In this document: piece by piece, positions 6,136 through 15,408 of the stretch
Position numbering within the stretch: position 1 is the stretch's first letter
Layout: every line of letters begins with the position of its first letter
Assembly: GCA_050117315.1 (NCBI GenBank)
Contig: JASFMY010000115.1
Coordinates: 1 to 23,424 of the forward strand
Direction of reading: 5' to 3'
Length of the DNA stretch: 23,424 nt
Source: JANQIV01 sp050117315
GTDB taxonomy: Bacteria > Bacteroidota > Ignavibacteria > Ignavibacteriales > Melioribacteraceae
Notes under the pieces: model-generated
Database searches by the model: none
The model's input: only the letters and a program-made list of their open reading frames with translations
Told to the model about the DNA's origin: nothing
Made by a program: the position numbers and the translations under genes

Positions 6136-8731
6136 TTGCTTTCTTCTTCAGTTCATTTAATTTGTTTAAAGCGTCGAGCGGAGTTAGGCTGTCAATCTGC
6201 ATATCTGTAATTTCTTTGCGAAGTTTATCGTCTTTCATTTCAAATAAACTTATCTGGTAATTATCGTCGTGGTATTTTTTCTGTTTTGCTTTTTTTACTT
6301 CGTAAGGAGTTAGTTCTTTGCCTTCAAGGTTTTGTAAAATTTCTTTAGCGCGGTTTGTTACAAAGCTTGGAAGTCCCGCCATTTGTCCTACTTGAATTCC
6401 GTAACTATGGTCTGCTCCTCCTTTTGAAACCTTGTGGAGAAAGATAACCTTATCATCATATTCTCTAACTTCAACCTTGTAATTATTTATGCGGGGAAAA
6501 ATATCCGACATTTCATTTAGTTCATGATAATGTGTGGCAAACAATGTTTTGGCCGCTACGTTTGGGTTTTCATGCAGATACTCGGTAATTGCCCAAGCAA
6601 TTGAAATTCCGTCAAATGTACTTGTACCCCTGCCTATTTCATCCAGTAAAATCAAGCTCTTCGGTGTTGCGTTGTTTAATATATTTGCCGCTTCCTGCAT
6701 TTCAACAAGGAATGTACTTTCTCCCGCAGAGATGTTATCGCTAGCACCAACCCGTGTGTAAATGTTGTCAACCAAACCGATCTTTGCTGACTTGGCAGGC
6801 ACAAACGAACCGATCTGTGCAAGCAGGACAATTAACCCGACCTGTCGAAGATAAACGGATTTACCCGCCATGTTCGGTCCGGTTAAAATAATTATTTGAG
6901 AATCATCATTGCTTGCCTGGTAATTATTCGGTGCAAACTTTTCTCCGGGCGGAAGAATTCTCTCAACCACCGGGTGCCTTCCTTCAACAATTTTAAGTTC
7001 GTTTGAATCATCAATTTCGGGTTTGCAGTAATTATACTCGTGTGCAGCTTCTGCAAGTGAGACATAACAATCGAGCATCCCTATAAGTTTTGCGTTCTCC
7101 TGAATTGCTTCAGCTTCAATTGCTACATAGCTTCTGACCTGTTCAAATATCTGGTGTTCAAGCAAAGAAATATTTTCTTCAGCATTTAGGATTTTGTCTT
7201 CGTATTCTTTTAATTCGGGAGTGATGTATCTCTCACTGTTAACCAGCGTTTGCTTGCGGATATAGTTTTCAGGAATTTTATTTTTATGCGCGTTGCTTAT
7301 TTCAATGTAGTAGCCGAATACTTTGTTGTAACTTACTTTTAAAGAAGGAATGTTTGCACGTTCGCGTTCTGTTTTTTGTAAGTTGGCAATCCAGCCTTTT
7401 GCGTTAGATGAAAGACCTCTTAATTCGTCAAGCTCGGGACTAAAACCGCTTCTAATTACTCCGCCGTCATTTGTTGATAAAGGCGGTTCATCCGAAATTG
7501 CGATTTCTATTTTATCTATTATATTTTCGAGGGTTTTTAATTTTGAATTTATTTGATGAATTGTTTCGGAGTCGAAATTATCAAGTATTTGTTTTACCAA
7601 AGGAATCTTTCTTAACGATAGTTTTAAGTTTACCAGGTCTCTCGGGTTAGCCCTGCCCACGCAAATCTTGGAAATTAGTCTTTCCAAATCACCTATTTCT
7701 TTTAACTCTTTAATTAGATTTTTGCGTGCGGTTTGGTCATCAAAAAACTCGGAAACGCATTCCTGTCTTTTTTTAATGGGAGCCAACCTTGTTAACGGTG
7801 CACTTATCCAACGCTTTAATAATCTGCCTCCCATTGCGGTAACAGTTTTGTCAAGAATAGATATAAGCGTTCCTTCACGCGAATCTCCTTGAATTGAATA
7901 CAAGATTTCGAGATTCCGTTTTGTAGAAAAATCAAGGTGCATGTAATCCGAAGGATTATACTTTGACAATTTTGAAATGTGAGAGAGATTAGCTTTCTGT
8001 GTATCTTTTAAATAGTGAAGAACTGCGCCGGCGCTTATTATTCCTTCATTAAAATTTTCTACTCCAAATCCCTTAAGAGTTTTCGTATTAAAATGATTCA
8101 GCAATAAATCGTTTGCAAAGTCGATATCGTAAATCCAGTCGTCAATTCTTGTGATTCTAATTGAAGCGGATACTGATTGCACAACAGGCTCAATAAAATT
8201 TTTTTGTGATTTACCAATCAAAATTTCAGCCGGGTTTATTAAACTGATCTGCTGCTGAATATTCCCGGAGCTTATTTCATAAGTAGAAAATTCTCCGGTG
8301 GAAACATCCGCAAATGATACTCCTGCTTTTTCTTTATTTATGAAAATAGAAGCAATGTAGTTATTCTTTTTGTGGTCTAGCAATTTATCCGAAAACGAAG
8401 CGCCCGGCGTAACAACTTCAACAACTTCCCGTTTTACAATTCCTTTAGCAAATTTCGGATTTTCAACCTGTTCGCAGACTGCAACCCTAAAACCCGCCCT
8501 AACTAGTTTCGGCAGATAAGAATCTATTGCATGATGTGGAAAACCGGCAAGCGGAACGTGCTCTGCTTTTCCGTTTGCTCTTTTTGTTAAAGTTATTCCC
8601 AAAACTTTTGAAGCGGTTTTTGCATCTTCATCAAAGGTTTCGAAAAAATCGCCGACCCTGAATAGCAAAAGTGTATCCGGGTAATCATTTTTAATCTTAA
8701 AATACTGCTTCATTAAAGGTGTTTGGGTCAT
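6128..8731 (-). CDS. mutS: DNA mismatch repair ATPase MutS
   Basis: Recognises base mismatches and small loops and starts repair with MutL. The 867 residues have the full MutS1 order: mismatch-binding domain I with the FxE motif (GDFFETF, Phe29 and Glu31), connector, lever and clamp regions (570 region RERANIPSLKVSYNKVFGYY), then the ATPase with Walker A GPNMAGKS (618-625, Lys624), Walker B LILLDEIGRGTSTFDG (Asp697-Glu698) and the FATHYHEL switch. The C-terminal TPLDALNKLNELKKKA helix typical of MutS is present. The first ATG at 8731 gives the usual MTQTPLMKQYFKIK start. It heads the operon with the DUF1684 gene, aroF and tyrA, and is divergent from the GH13 gene across 171 nt. Confidence 0.97.
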   Translation of the reverse strand: MTQTPLMKQYFKIKNDYPDTLLLFRVGDFFETFDEDAKTASKVLGITLTKRANGKAEHVPLAGFPHHAIDSYLPKLVRAGFRVAVCEQVENPKFAKGIVKREVVEVVTPGASFSDKLLDHKKNNYIASIFINKEKAGVSFADVSTGEFSTYEISSGNIQQQISLINPAEILIGKSQKNFIEPVVQSVSASIRITRIDDWIYDIDFANDLLLNHFNTKTLKGFGVENFNEGIISAGAVLHYLKDTQKANLSHISKLSKYNPSDYMHLDFSTKRNLEILYSIQGDSREGTLISILDKTVTAMGGRLLKRWISAPLTRLAPIKKRQECVSEFFDDQTARKNLIKELKEIGDLERLISKICVGRANPRDLVNLKLSLRKIPLVKQILDNFDSETIHQINSKLKTLENIIDKIEIAISDEPPLSTNDGGVIRSGFSPELDELRGLSSNAKGWIANLQKTERERANIPSLKVSYNKVFGYYIEISNAHKNKIPENYIRKQTLVNSERYITPELKEYEDKILNAEENISLLEHQIFEQVRSYVAIEAEAIQENAKLIGMLDCYVSLAEAAHEYNYCKPEIDDSNELKIVEGRHPVVERILPPGEKFAPNNYQASNDDSQIIILTGPNMAGKSVYLRQVGLIVLLAQIGSFVPAKSAKIGLVDNIYTRVGASDNISAGESTFLVEMQEAANILNNATPKSLILLDEIGRGTSTFDGISIAWAITEYLHENPNVAAKTLFATHYHELNEMSDIFPRINNYKVEVREYDDKVIFLHKVSKGGADHSYGIQVGQMAGLPSFVTNRAKEILQNLEGKELTPYEVKKAKQKKYHDDNYQISLFEMKDDKLRKEITDMQIDSLTPLDALNKLNELKKKANE

Positions 8732-8902
8732 AGCTCTTAGAAAAATTTAAAAACAAAATATAGTTGAAGATGGAAAGAATATCAATTTTATTAGTATGTT
8801 GAAAGAGATTACACATATTTTTTATATCAATAATCCTTTATGAATTTCATATGGTTATATTATTGTTTAATTTTAACGAGGGTAAAATAAAAAGGTTTTT
8901 TT
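8732..8902. promoter_or_regulatory. Divergent promoter region (mutS / GH13 gene)
   Basis: This 171-nt, very AT-rich gap separates two genes read away from each other, so it must hold both promoters unless transcription comes from elsewhere. I cannot pick a convincing promoter box for either. AAAAAGG lies about eight bases before the GH13 ATG as a weak ribosome site. Confidence 0.5.
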
Positions 8903-11900
8903 ATGACGAAAAACTCAACACTTATTCAATCACAAGAAGATTTATTCGACTGCAAAAACTTACCTAAATATGAATTTCATATTGCTAAAGAGATTAGAAA
9001 AAAATATGGCTTTGAGGATGAACTTTTTTCGGTCACCGGAAATGTGATTTTCCGAAATAATACTGCCGTCAGAAATTTCACTCATAAAATTAACGGTAAA
9101 AGAAAGGATGACAAAAAAATTAAAATAAGCCTGGTTAATGCTGTTGGGCTGCTGGATGAGATTTATCACTATGTGATTAGAGTTTATGAAGAAAATGAAA
9201 ATCCCGGTGTATTTGCACGCGGTATCGATTATTTGAAAAACTCAATCGGTGATATTTCGCTTAATAAAATCCTTCTTGAGTTTGTTTTACTCTTTCCGCC
9301 TATGGAAGTTGTGAAAAGACATATAAGCAGCTTTGATTATTTGAACTCTTACACGGGCAATAAACCTAATACAGAAATTGTTATTGAAGAGCTTATGCTG
9401 CTGTATTTCTGTAACTTTAATCCGGCAGGGGAAAGCTTAAAAGAATTATTTGATGATAGCTATTTCTCAAGTAAATCGCTTTACCGTTCTGTTGTAAATA
9501 AGCTTGATGAATTTTTTCAAAACGAAAAACCTTTTGGTCCCGATAAGCAGGATATTTTCAACTTGTTGAAAACCCCGATAATGAACAGCCCGGAAAATAT
9601 TGAAGCGCAATTTGATTTTATTAAAAACAGGTGGAAATCAATAATCGGTGAAGAGTTTCTTAAGAGAATTATGCTCGGAAAAGATTTAATAAAGGAAGAC
9701 ATAGTTTTTGATACTTTAGGCGGAGGGGGAGGCGGCGCTCCGACCGTTACTCCAAAGTACAAAGGAGATGTTGATTTAGGCGATGTTTTGATGATAGGCA
9801 AATCCATGTATAAATATGCAAAGGATTCCGTTTCAGATTACGATGAACCAGAAGCTTTCACAAAGGATATAGATTGGATGCCGAATATAGTTCTGCTGGC
9901 TAAAAATACTTATGTTTGGCTTGACCAGCTTTCAAAGCAGTACAAAAGACACATTCACAGGCTGGACCAAATTCCCGATGAAGAACTTGACAGAATTGCA
10001 GCACGGAATTTCAACGGGCTTTGGTTAATAGGTATCTGGGAAAGGAGCAAGGCATCAAAAAGAATCAAACATATTATGGGAAACATTGATGCAGTCGCTT
10101 CGGCTTATTCATTATTCGATTATGAAATAGCTCACGATCTTGGCGGCGAAGAAGCTTACAACAATTTAAACGAAAGAGCAAAAGCACGCGGAATAAGGCT
10201 TGCAAGCGACATGGTTCCTAATCATACAGGGATTTATTCACGGTGGGTAATTGAACATCCCGAATATTTTATACAAAGCAATCAGCCACCGTTTCCTTCG
10301 TATACTTTTACCGGTGAAAATTTATCCGAAAACCCGAATTACCAGATTAGAATTGAAGACGGTTATTATAGGAAAAGTGACGCCGCGGTTGTATTCCAGA
10401 GAATAAACAATAACACAGGTGAAGTAAAATATTTTTATCACGGTAACGACGGCACCAACATGCCGTGGAATGATACTGCACAGCTTGACTTTTTGAAAAA
10501 AGAAGTACGTGAAGCTGTTATCCAAAAAATATTTGATGTGGCAAAGAAATTTTCAATAATACGTTTTGATGCTGCAATGACGTTAACCAAACGCCACTTC
10601 TCGCGCTTATGGTACCCGCAGCCCGGTTTGGGCGGCGACATTCCTTCACGTTCGGATTATGCATTAACAAAAGAAGAGTTTGATAAAAACATACCGGAAG
10701 AATTCTGGCGTGAAGTTGTTGATAGGATTAATGCGGAAATGCCTGAAACGCTTTTACTTGCCGAAGCATTCTGGTTAATGGAAGGTTACTTTGTCCGCTC
10801 GCTCGGAATGCACCGCGTTTACAACAGCGCATTTATGAACATGATGATGAAAGAAGAAAACGAAAAGTACAGAGATTTAATCACAAACACTTTGGAATTT
10901 GAACCGGAGATTCTGAAACGCTATGTAAACTTTATGAGCAACCCGGATGAAGAAACTGCCGTCCGCCAATTTGGAAGTGATGATAAATATTTTGGAGTCT
11001 GCGTTCTTATGGTAACTCTGCCGGGGCTTCCAATGTTTGCTCACGGACAGGTTGAAGGTTTTCATGAAAAATACGGGATGGAATTTAAAAGAGCATATTA
11101 CAACGAAGAGCAGAACCAACGGCTTGTTGAAAAACACGAAAAGGAAGTCTTCCTGCTGATGCAAAGGCGTTTTATGTTCAGCCAGGTTAGGAATTTTAAT
11201 TTTTATGATTTTATTGACGATTACGGAAATCTGAACGAAAATGTTTTTGCTTATTCTAATTTGGAATATGGTGAAAGATCGCTGATATTTTATAACAACA
11301 AATATGACAGCACTTCCGGTAAAATTCATACTTCCGTACCAAAGCTTGACGGCGACAAAAATCTCAAACAAATCTCATTAGCAGAAGCTTTGGAAATAAA
11401 AAACGATCCTAATTACTTTTACATTTTTAGAAATCATATAACGGATTTAGAATATATCAAGAGAGGAGCCGACTTTCATAAGGACGGATTTGAAATTGAA
11501 CTAGAAGCTTTTAAATATGCAGTATTCTTAAAATTTGCTGAGGTTTATGATGCTACCGGGGACTACACAAAACTGGAAGGGCATTTAGGCGGCAACGGTT
11601 CGTATGACATTCACAGAACTTTGAATGAATTGAGATTAAAACCAATTCACGATGCTTTTGAAAATATTTTTATTGAAGAAGAAATTAATAAACTTATTGA
11701 CGATACTATTACCCATGTTGAAGAAGAAAAAGTTATTGATTACGATCTCGAGGTTATTTCAACAAACTTCGGCAAACTGATTGACATAATAAAATACAAG
11801 TACAATTATGATGATAAATTTGAAATTTGTCTTCAGAACTTTAAAAAAGAAATCGAAGCTGTTAGAGATATAAATAAATTACTGCTGAAGGAATTCCCGG

Positions 11901-12538
11901 GAAAAGGCAATATAAAATATTCCAACATTCATAAAGATTTTGAGCTTTCAATAAAACATAATTACAAAGAAAATATTCTCCTTTATTTAATCAACAATGT
12001 AATTACATTAATTGATGAAATGTTTGAACCAATTAAAAAAAGAGAAGAGGAAAGTTTTGTTCAAAGACTGCTGCTTGACAAACCGGTAAGACATTTGTTG
12101 GAGCGCCACGGCAAAGGCGAGGAAAGCAGGTTAAAAAAATTGACTCTCCTTAATGTTTTATTGAAGTTCAACGGCGACCTGTTTAACGTAGCTGATAAAA
12201 AAGCAGAACCGGATGAACTGAAGAATTCATCACAGATAATAAAATACCTCAAGGGAAATAAGGCAGACTTAATAAAAGAAATATTGAATAATGAGTTTGT
12301 TCAAATATTTATCGGTGTAAACGAATACGAAGGGATAAAATATTACAGCAAAGAGAATTTTGAAGACCTTATGAACTGGATATTCACATTAACTTTGATT
12401 GACTATAACCTGAAGTGTAAATCGGGAAATATTGTAGAATTAATTAAAGGATCGTACTTAATTTGTGAAGCAATCAAAAATATATCTGTACAATCGGATT
12501 ATAAATTAGAGGAATTGAAAAAAACTTTTCTAAAATAA
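8903..12538 (+). CDS. Large GH13 (alpha-amylase family) protein with long N- and C-terminal extensions
   Basis: The 1211-residue protein has three parts. Residues 1 to about 340 are mostly helical, unrecognised, and include a run of six glycines at 273-278 as a probable linker. About 345-800 is a GH13 barrel: region I is SDMVPNHTG (Asp436, Asn440, His441), region II IIRFDAAMTL (nucleophile Asp556), region III TLLLAEAFW (acid/base Glu621), region IV FMSNPDEE (Asp682). The usual NHD of region IV is NPD, with Pro681 in place of the substrate-contacting His, so all three acidic catalytic residues remain but subsite -1 is altered. About 800-1211 is charged, helical and unrecognised. No signal peptide is present, so it should act in the cytoplasm on a glycogen-like or other alpha-glucan; hydrolase versus transferase activity cannot be decided. 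The next gene, an exported S41 peptidase, starts 46 nt later. Confidence 0.85.
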   Translation: MTKNSTLIQSQEDLFDCKNLPKYEFHIAKEIRKKYGFEDELFSVTGNVIFRNNTAVRNFTHKINGKRKDDKKIKISLVNAVGLLDEIYHYVIRVYEENENPGVFARGIDYLKNSIGDISLNKILLEFVLLFPPMEVVKRHISSFDYLNSYTGNKPNTEIVIEELMLLYFCNFNPAGESLKELFDDSYFSSKSLYRSVVNKLDEFFQNEKPFGPDKQDIFNLLKTPIMNSPENIEAQFDFIKNRWKSIIGEEFLKRIMLGKDLIKEDIVFDTLGGGGGGAPTVTPKYKGDVDLGDVLMIGKSMYKYAKDSVSDYDEPEAFTKDIDWMPNIVLLAKNTYVWLDQLSKQYKRHIHRLDQIPDEELDRIAARNFNGLWLIGIWERSKASKRIKHIMGNIDAVASAYSLFDYEIAHDLGGEEAYNNLNERAKARGIRLASDMVPNHTGIYSRWVIEHPEYFIQSNQPPFPSYTFTGENLSENPNYQIRIEDGYYRKSDAAVVFQRINNNTGEVKYFYHGNDGTNMPWNDTAQLDFLKKEVREAVIQKIFDVAKKFSIIRFDAAMTLTKRHFSRLWYPQPGLGGDIPSRSDYALTKEEFDKNIPEEFWREVVDRINAEMPETLLLAEAFWLMEGYFVRSLGMHRVYNSAFMNMMMKEENEKYRDLITNTLEFEPEILKRYVNFMSNPDEETAVRQFGSDDKYFGVCVLMVTLPGLPMFAHGQVEGFHEKYGMEFKRAYYNEEQNQRLVEKHEKEVFLLMQRRFMFSQVRNFNFYDFIDDYGNLNENVFAYSNLEYGERSLIFYNNKYDSTSGKIHTSVPKLDGDKNLKQISLAEALEIKNDPNYFYIFRNHITDLEYIKRGADFHKDGFEIELEAFKYAVFLKFAEVYDATGDYTKLEGHLGGNGSYDIHRTLNELRLKPIHDAFENIFIEEEINKLIDDTITHVEEEKVIDYDLEVISTNFGKLIDIIKYKYNYDDKFEICLQNFKKEIEAVRDINKLLLKEFPGKGNIKYSNIHKDFELSIKHNYKENILLYLINNVITLIDEMFEPIKKREEESFVQRLLLDKPVRHLLERHGKGEESRLKKLTLLNVLLKFNGDLFNVADKKAEPDELKNSSQIIKYLKGNKADLIKEILNNEFVQIFIGVNEYEGIKYYSKENFEDLMNWIFTLTLIDYNLKCKSGNIVELIKGSYLICEAIKNISVQSDYKLEELKKTFLK

Positions 12539-12584
12539 TTGTATTAGCCAATTGTTTATTCTGCACAATGCAAGGGAATTCTTC

Positions 12585-13562
12585 ATGAAGTTAATCAGAC
12601 ATTTATTTTTATGTATTGTTTTATTGTCGGCAACATGTTTTGCTTCCGATAAAGCTTTGTATAAAAAAGTCATTTCGCAGGCACTTGAAATTACTATGGA
12701 ACATTCAATCAATTCCAATTCGTTAAACAAGGCTGAAATAAAAAAAGAAATCATGCAGCGGGCAGAGGAGGTAAACTCCGATGACAAACTCTATGAAGTT
12801 TTACAAATTTTAATTGACAGCTTAAAAGATAATCATAGTTTTTTGATTACGGCAGATGGTAACCGGTGGCAAAGGGTTGACCGGACACAAGAAAAAACAG
12901 AAGAAGGTTCGATTCCTAAAGAAAAATTAAGAGATAAAAGAATTGCATATGTAAATGTTGCTCCAATGTCTTCGGCTTCAAAGATTGACAAAAATGCATA
13001 TGCAGATAAATTGTATAATAAAATTATTGATGCATACAGTCATGACATGACCGGCTGGATTCTTGATTTCCGCGGGAACAGCGGGGGTCAATTATGGCCT
13101 ATGCTTGCAGGTTTAAGTTCATTAATAAATTCAGATACAGCCGGTTTTGCAATATATCCGAACAACAATAATTGGAACTGGTGGGCAAAGAACGGTAAAG
13201 CAGGTGTTGGCACAAACGTCCACCATCAAATTGAGCACGTTTCTAATAAACCGTTACAAAAAAAGCCTATAGCAATTCTTATTAGCAGACAAACAGCCAG
13301 CAGCGGTGAAGCAAGTGTAATTTCTTTTATCGGGAAAGAAAATATTTGTTTATTTGGTGAGCAAACAAAAGGTTTGGCAACAGTTAACCAGCCCTTTGAA
13401 CTGGCAAACGGAGCAAAGTTAATGTTGACTACTGCTTACTTTGGAGACAGAAATAAAAAAATTTATGCTCATGGAATTGAGCCGGAAATTAATATTTCCA
13501 ATAAAGGTGAAAATGATATTCAATTGGATACTGCAATTGAATGGTTAACGGAACAAAAGTAA
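12585..13562 (+). CDS. Exported S41-family serine peptidase
   Basis: I start it at the ATG at 12585, which gives 325 residues, a good signal peptide (KLIRHLFLCIVLLSATCFA) and an AAGGGA ribosome site eight bases upstream; an upstream TTG at 12552 would bury the signal. The S41 core has DNHSF (His84), DFRGNSGGQLWPM (oxyanion-hole region), TASSGEAS (probable nucleophile Ser240) and LFGEQTKGLATVNQ. In CtpA/Prc-type enzymes the last motif is GxxTFGKG, with the catalytic Lys; here that position is Leu. The retained His in DNHS suggests a tricorn/IRBP-like Ser-His arrangement instead. No PDZ domain is present, so it is a compact member. It should act in the periplasm or outside. It lies 46 nt downstream of the GH13 gene on the same strand. 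Confidence 0.88.
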   Translation: MKLIRHLFLCIVLLSATCFASDKALYKKVISQALEITMEHSINSNSLNKAEIKKEIMQRAEEVNSDDKLYEVLQILIDSLKDNHSFLITADGNRWQRVDRTQEKTEEGSIPKEKLRDKRIAYVNVAPMSSASKIDKNAYADKLYNKIIDAYSHDMTGWILDFRGNSGGQLWPMLAGLSSLINSDTAGFAIYPNNNNWNWWAKNGKAGVGTNVHHQIEHVSNKPLQKKPIAILISRQTASSGEASVISFIGKENICLFGEQTKGLATVNQPFELANGAKLMLTTAYFGDRNKKIYAHGIEPEINISNKGENDIQLDTAIEWLTEQK

Positions 13563-13665
13563 GAGGGTCAAATCCTGAAATAGCTTTACAGCCCTAAGAA
13601 AAATCAAACACAAATATTGGCACAAATTTCTACGTTGGATGATTATTACAGAATTGAGTTTAAAT

Positions 13666-14529
13666 TCATTCAATAGGGATATAAATCTCACTTTCAGATT
13701 CCGGATTGTTTGGGCCTAAGCATTTTTCACCATAAAACTCAAAATTAAACGGTTTAGTCAATTTATAATTTGTTTCAGGTAAAAATTGATTATAAATATA
13801 TTTGTATGTGTAACCCACTTTATTAGATAATCCTTTATGGATGAAACGAAGGTAACGGGAATCGGGTAATACCTTAAAAACAAATTGGGGATTAACTTCA
13901 TCAATATCACTCACTTCGGTTCCGATAAAAAAATATAACCCGCCTAAATCATATTTATCAGACCAAAATTGAACTTGATAAAACCGTTCCGGTTTCAGAC
14001 GATTCTTAATAACATGCACCTCTTGTGTAAACTGAGTCCATTCTTTTGATAGACTCTTTATCTTAGAATAGTCACTTACAAAAAATGAAATACCCGATAA
14101 AATCCTTTTTGGTAATTCTATTACTTGAGGGAGTTCATTTGTCAGTTTCTCTGATTGGAAAAGATAATCTTCATTTATCGGATTCACAAAAGGCAAATTC
14201 AAATTTGCTAATCCGTTTTTAACATTTTTGGGATTTATTCCAAAGTGCTTCTTAAAAGCCCGAGTAAATGATTCATGACTATTAAAACAGTATTCAAATG
14301 CAATTTCAACAACTTTTTTATTCGTACATTTCAACTCTTTTAATGCTTCACTTAGGCGGCGTTTTTGCAGATAAGTTTTAGGAGAGAATCCCGTAACACT
14401 TTGAAAAAGCCGTATGAAGTGATATAAAGAATAATGCACCGAATTCGCCATGTCTAATACATTTATTTCAGCTTTCAAATTCTCTTCAATAAACTCAATT
14501 GATTTTAAAATAATCATTTTGTTCGTCAT
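13666..14529 (-). CDS. AraC-family regulator with GyrI-like effector domain
   Basis: 287 residues. The double helix-turn-helix of the AraC family is at the N-terminus (about 8-105): LDMANSVHYSLYHFIRLFQSVTGFSPKTYL, then VVEIAFEYCFNSHESFTRAFKKHFGINP. The C-terminal part (about 130-287, from PKRILSGISFFVSDYSKI to the final SEIYIPIE) fits a GyrI-like small-molecule-binding domain, the Rob/BmrR arrangement. It should bind DNA as a ligand-responsive activator. It lies 77 nt downstream of the TrmO-like gene on the same strand, with a hairpin in between, and converges with the S41 gene. Its target is unknown; the adjacent gene and itself are the first candidates. Confidence 0.9.
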   Translation of the reverse strand: MTNKMIILKSIEFIEENLKAEINVLDMANSVHYSLYHFIRLFQSVTGFSPKTYLQKRRLSEALKELKCTNKKVVEIAFEYCFNSHESFTRAFKKHFGINPKNVKNGLANLNLPFVNPINEDYLFQSEKLTNELPQVIELPKRILSGISFFVSDYSKIKSLSKEWTQFTQEVHVIKNRLKPERFYQVQFWSDKYDLGGLYFFIGTEVSDIDEVNPQFVFKVLPDSRYLRFIHKGLSNKVGYTYKYIYNQFLPETNYKLTKPFNFEFYGEKCLGPNNPESESEIYIPIE

Positions 14530-14555
14530 TATTTCTTCTCAAGTGAAAATTTATA

Positions 14556-14591
14556 AATAAAGCTCCCTATTTTTATACAGGGAACTTTATT
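14556..14591 (-). terminator. Hairpin between the TrmO-like and AraC genes
   Basis: AATAAAGCTCCCT (14556-14568) pairs with AGGGAACTTTATT (14579-14591) at 12 of 13 positions around a 10-nt loop. On the minus strand the hairpin lies just after the TrmO-like stop and is followed by U-rich sequence. It could end or attenuate that transcript before the regulator gene. It also pairs on the plus strand, so the direction is inferred. Confidence 0.5.
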
Positions 14592-14606
14592 CAATCGGTA
14601 TAAATA

Positions 14607-15086
14607 TTAAAAATTAAATTCATTTTCCCAATCGAAAGTTGCTGCTTCTTCATACCACTCCGGCCAATGTTTACACCAATCCGGAACTTGGCATTCTTGT
14701 ATTCTCTCACTTTTATGGTACGGTTTAATATCAAGAACCGGAGTACCATCTTCAGCATCTATATATGGCGTATAGATTATACCTTTCCTGAAATCAATGC
14801 TTTGTACATAAATGTTGGTTATGAGAATTGGATTAGGACGGTTCTCAGATGATCGTGTAGCAAAGATACCAATTTCTTCAGGACCTTTTTTATAAGGTTT
14901 ATTGAGAACTAAAGAATTAGTAGTTTCAGTCTTATTGGTTAGATGACCCCACCATATAATTGTTAAATGACTAAATCCATCAATATTAGTTAGAGCTGAA
15001 ATATATTGCTCTGCTAATTTGATACTGAAGATACCGTTTTTTGATTTAACTACACCAATTGGTTTGATGTCGATTTTTGTATCCAT
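14607..15086 (-). CDS. TrmO/TsaA-like SAM-dependent methyltransferase
   Basis: 159 residues of the TsaA/YaeB fold. TrmO uses S-adenosylmethionine to methylate N6-threonylcarbamoyladenosine-37 in tRNA. Visible motifs are IKPIGVVKSKNGIFSIKL, LTNIDGFSHLTIIWW, GIFATRSSENRPNPILIT (family RSxxRPNPI, here with one extra residue before RPNP) and IDAEDGTPVLDIKPYH. It stops soon after, lacking the C-terminal extension of full TrmO, so it belongs to the short, divergent branch whose substrate may differ. AAGGAG lies five bases before the ATG. The pairing with an AraC/GyrI regulator suggests a stress- or ligand-induced role more than constitutive tRNA maturation, but this is inference. Confidence 0.8.
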   Translation of the reverse strand: MDTKIDIKPIGVVKSKNGIFSIKLAEQYISALTNIDGFSHLTIIWWGHLTNKTETTNSLVLNKPYKKGPEEIGIFATRSSENRPNPILITNIYVQSIDFRKGIIYTPYIDAEDGTPVLDIKPYHKSERIQECQVPDWCKHWPEWYEEAATFDWENEFNF

Positions 15087-15276
15087 GGTTACTCCTTAAA
15101 TTAATAATTGAAAAATAAAAAACACATGTAAACATAGACACGCTTAGCTATCTTTTCTTGACAATATCTGCCTTTATTTTAAAAGTACTTGATAAAAGTT
15201 GCTTTTAGGCGGATGATTTTCAGCAAATTCATTTATTGGAATAACCCTTTGTTCCGAACAACGGGTTAATTAGTAA

Positions 15277-15408
15277 AGTTTCTGCAAAATAAAAAAATCG
15301 TCATTTCGAACCCGTTTTTTGGGTGAGAAATCTTTCCTTTCTCAGGGGAATAAGATTTCTCGCAAAAAACGCTCGAAAAACGTTTAGATATCTAATTTTG
15401 CAGAAACT
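15277..15408. repeat. 132-bp imperfect palindromic repeat element
   Basis: The ends AGTTTCTGCAAAAT (15277-15290) and ATTTTGCAGAAACT (15395-15408) are perfect inverted repeats. The arms keep pairing inward through a TTTCGA, GTTTTTTG and GAGAAATCTT series, so the whole unit can fold into one long hairpin. One arm is shared with 1081-1111 (31 bp, no differences). It is a REP/MITE-like element with no coding capacity. Confidence 0.75.

Noticed and set aside
8903..12538. Trehalose synthase or GlgE assignment for the GH13 protein
   Set aside because: The flanking domains and NPD motif do not fit either family as I know them, so only the GH13 fold is claimed.
12552..12584. Upstream TTG start for the S41 peptidase
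   Set aside because: The ATG at 12585 has AAGGGA and gives a normal signal peptide.
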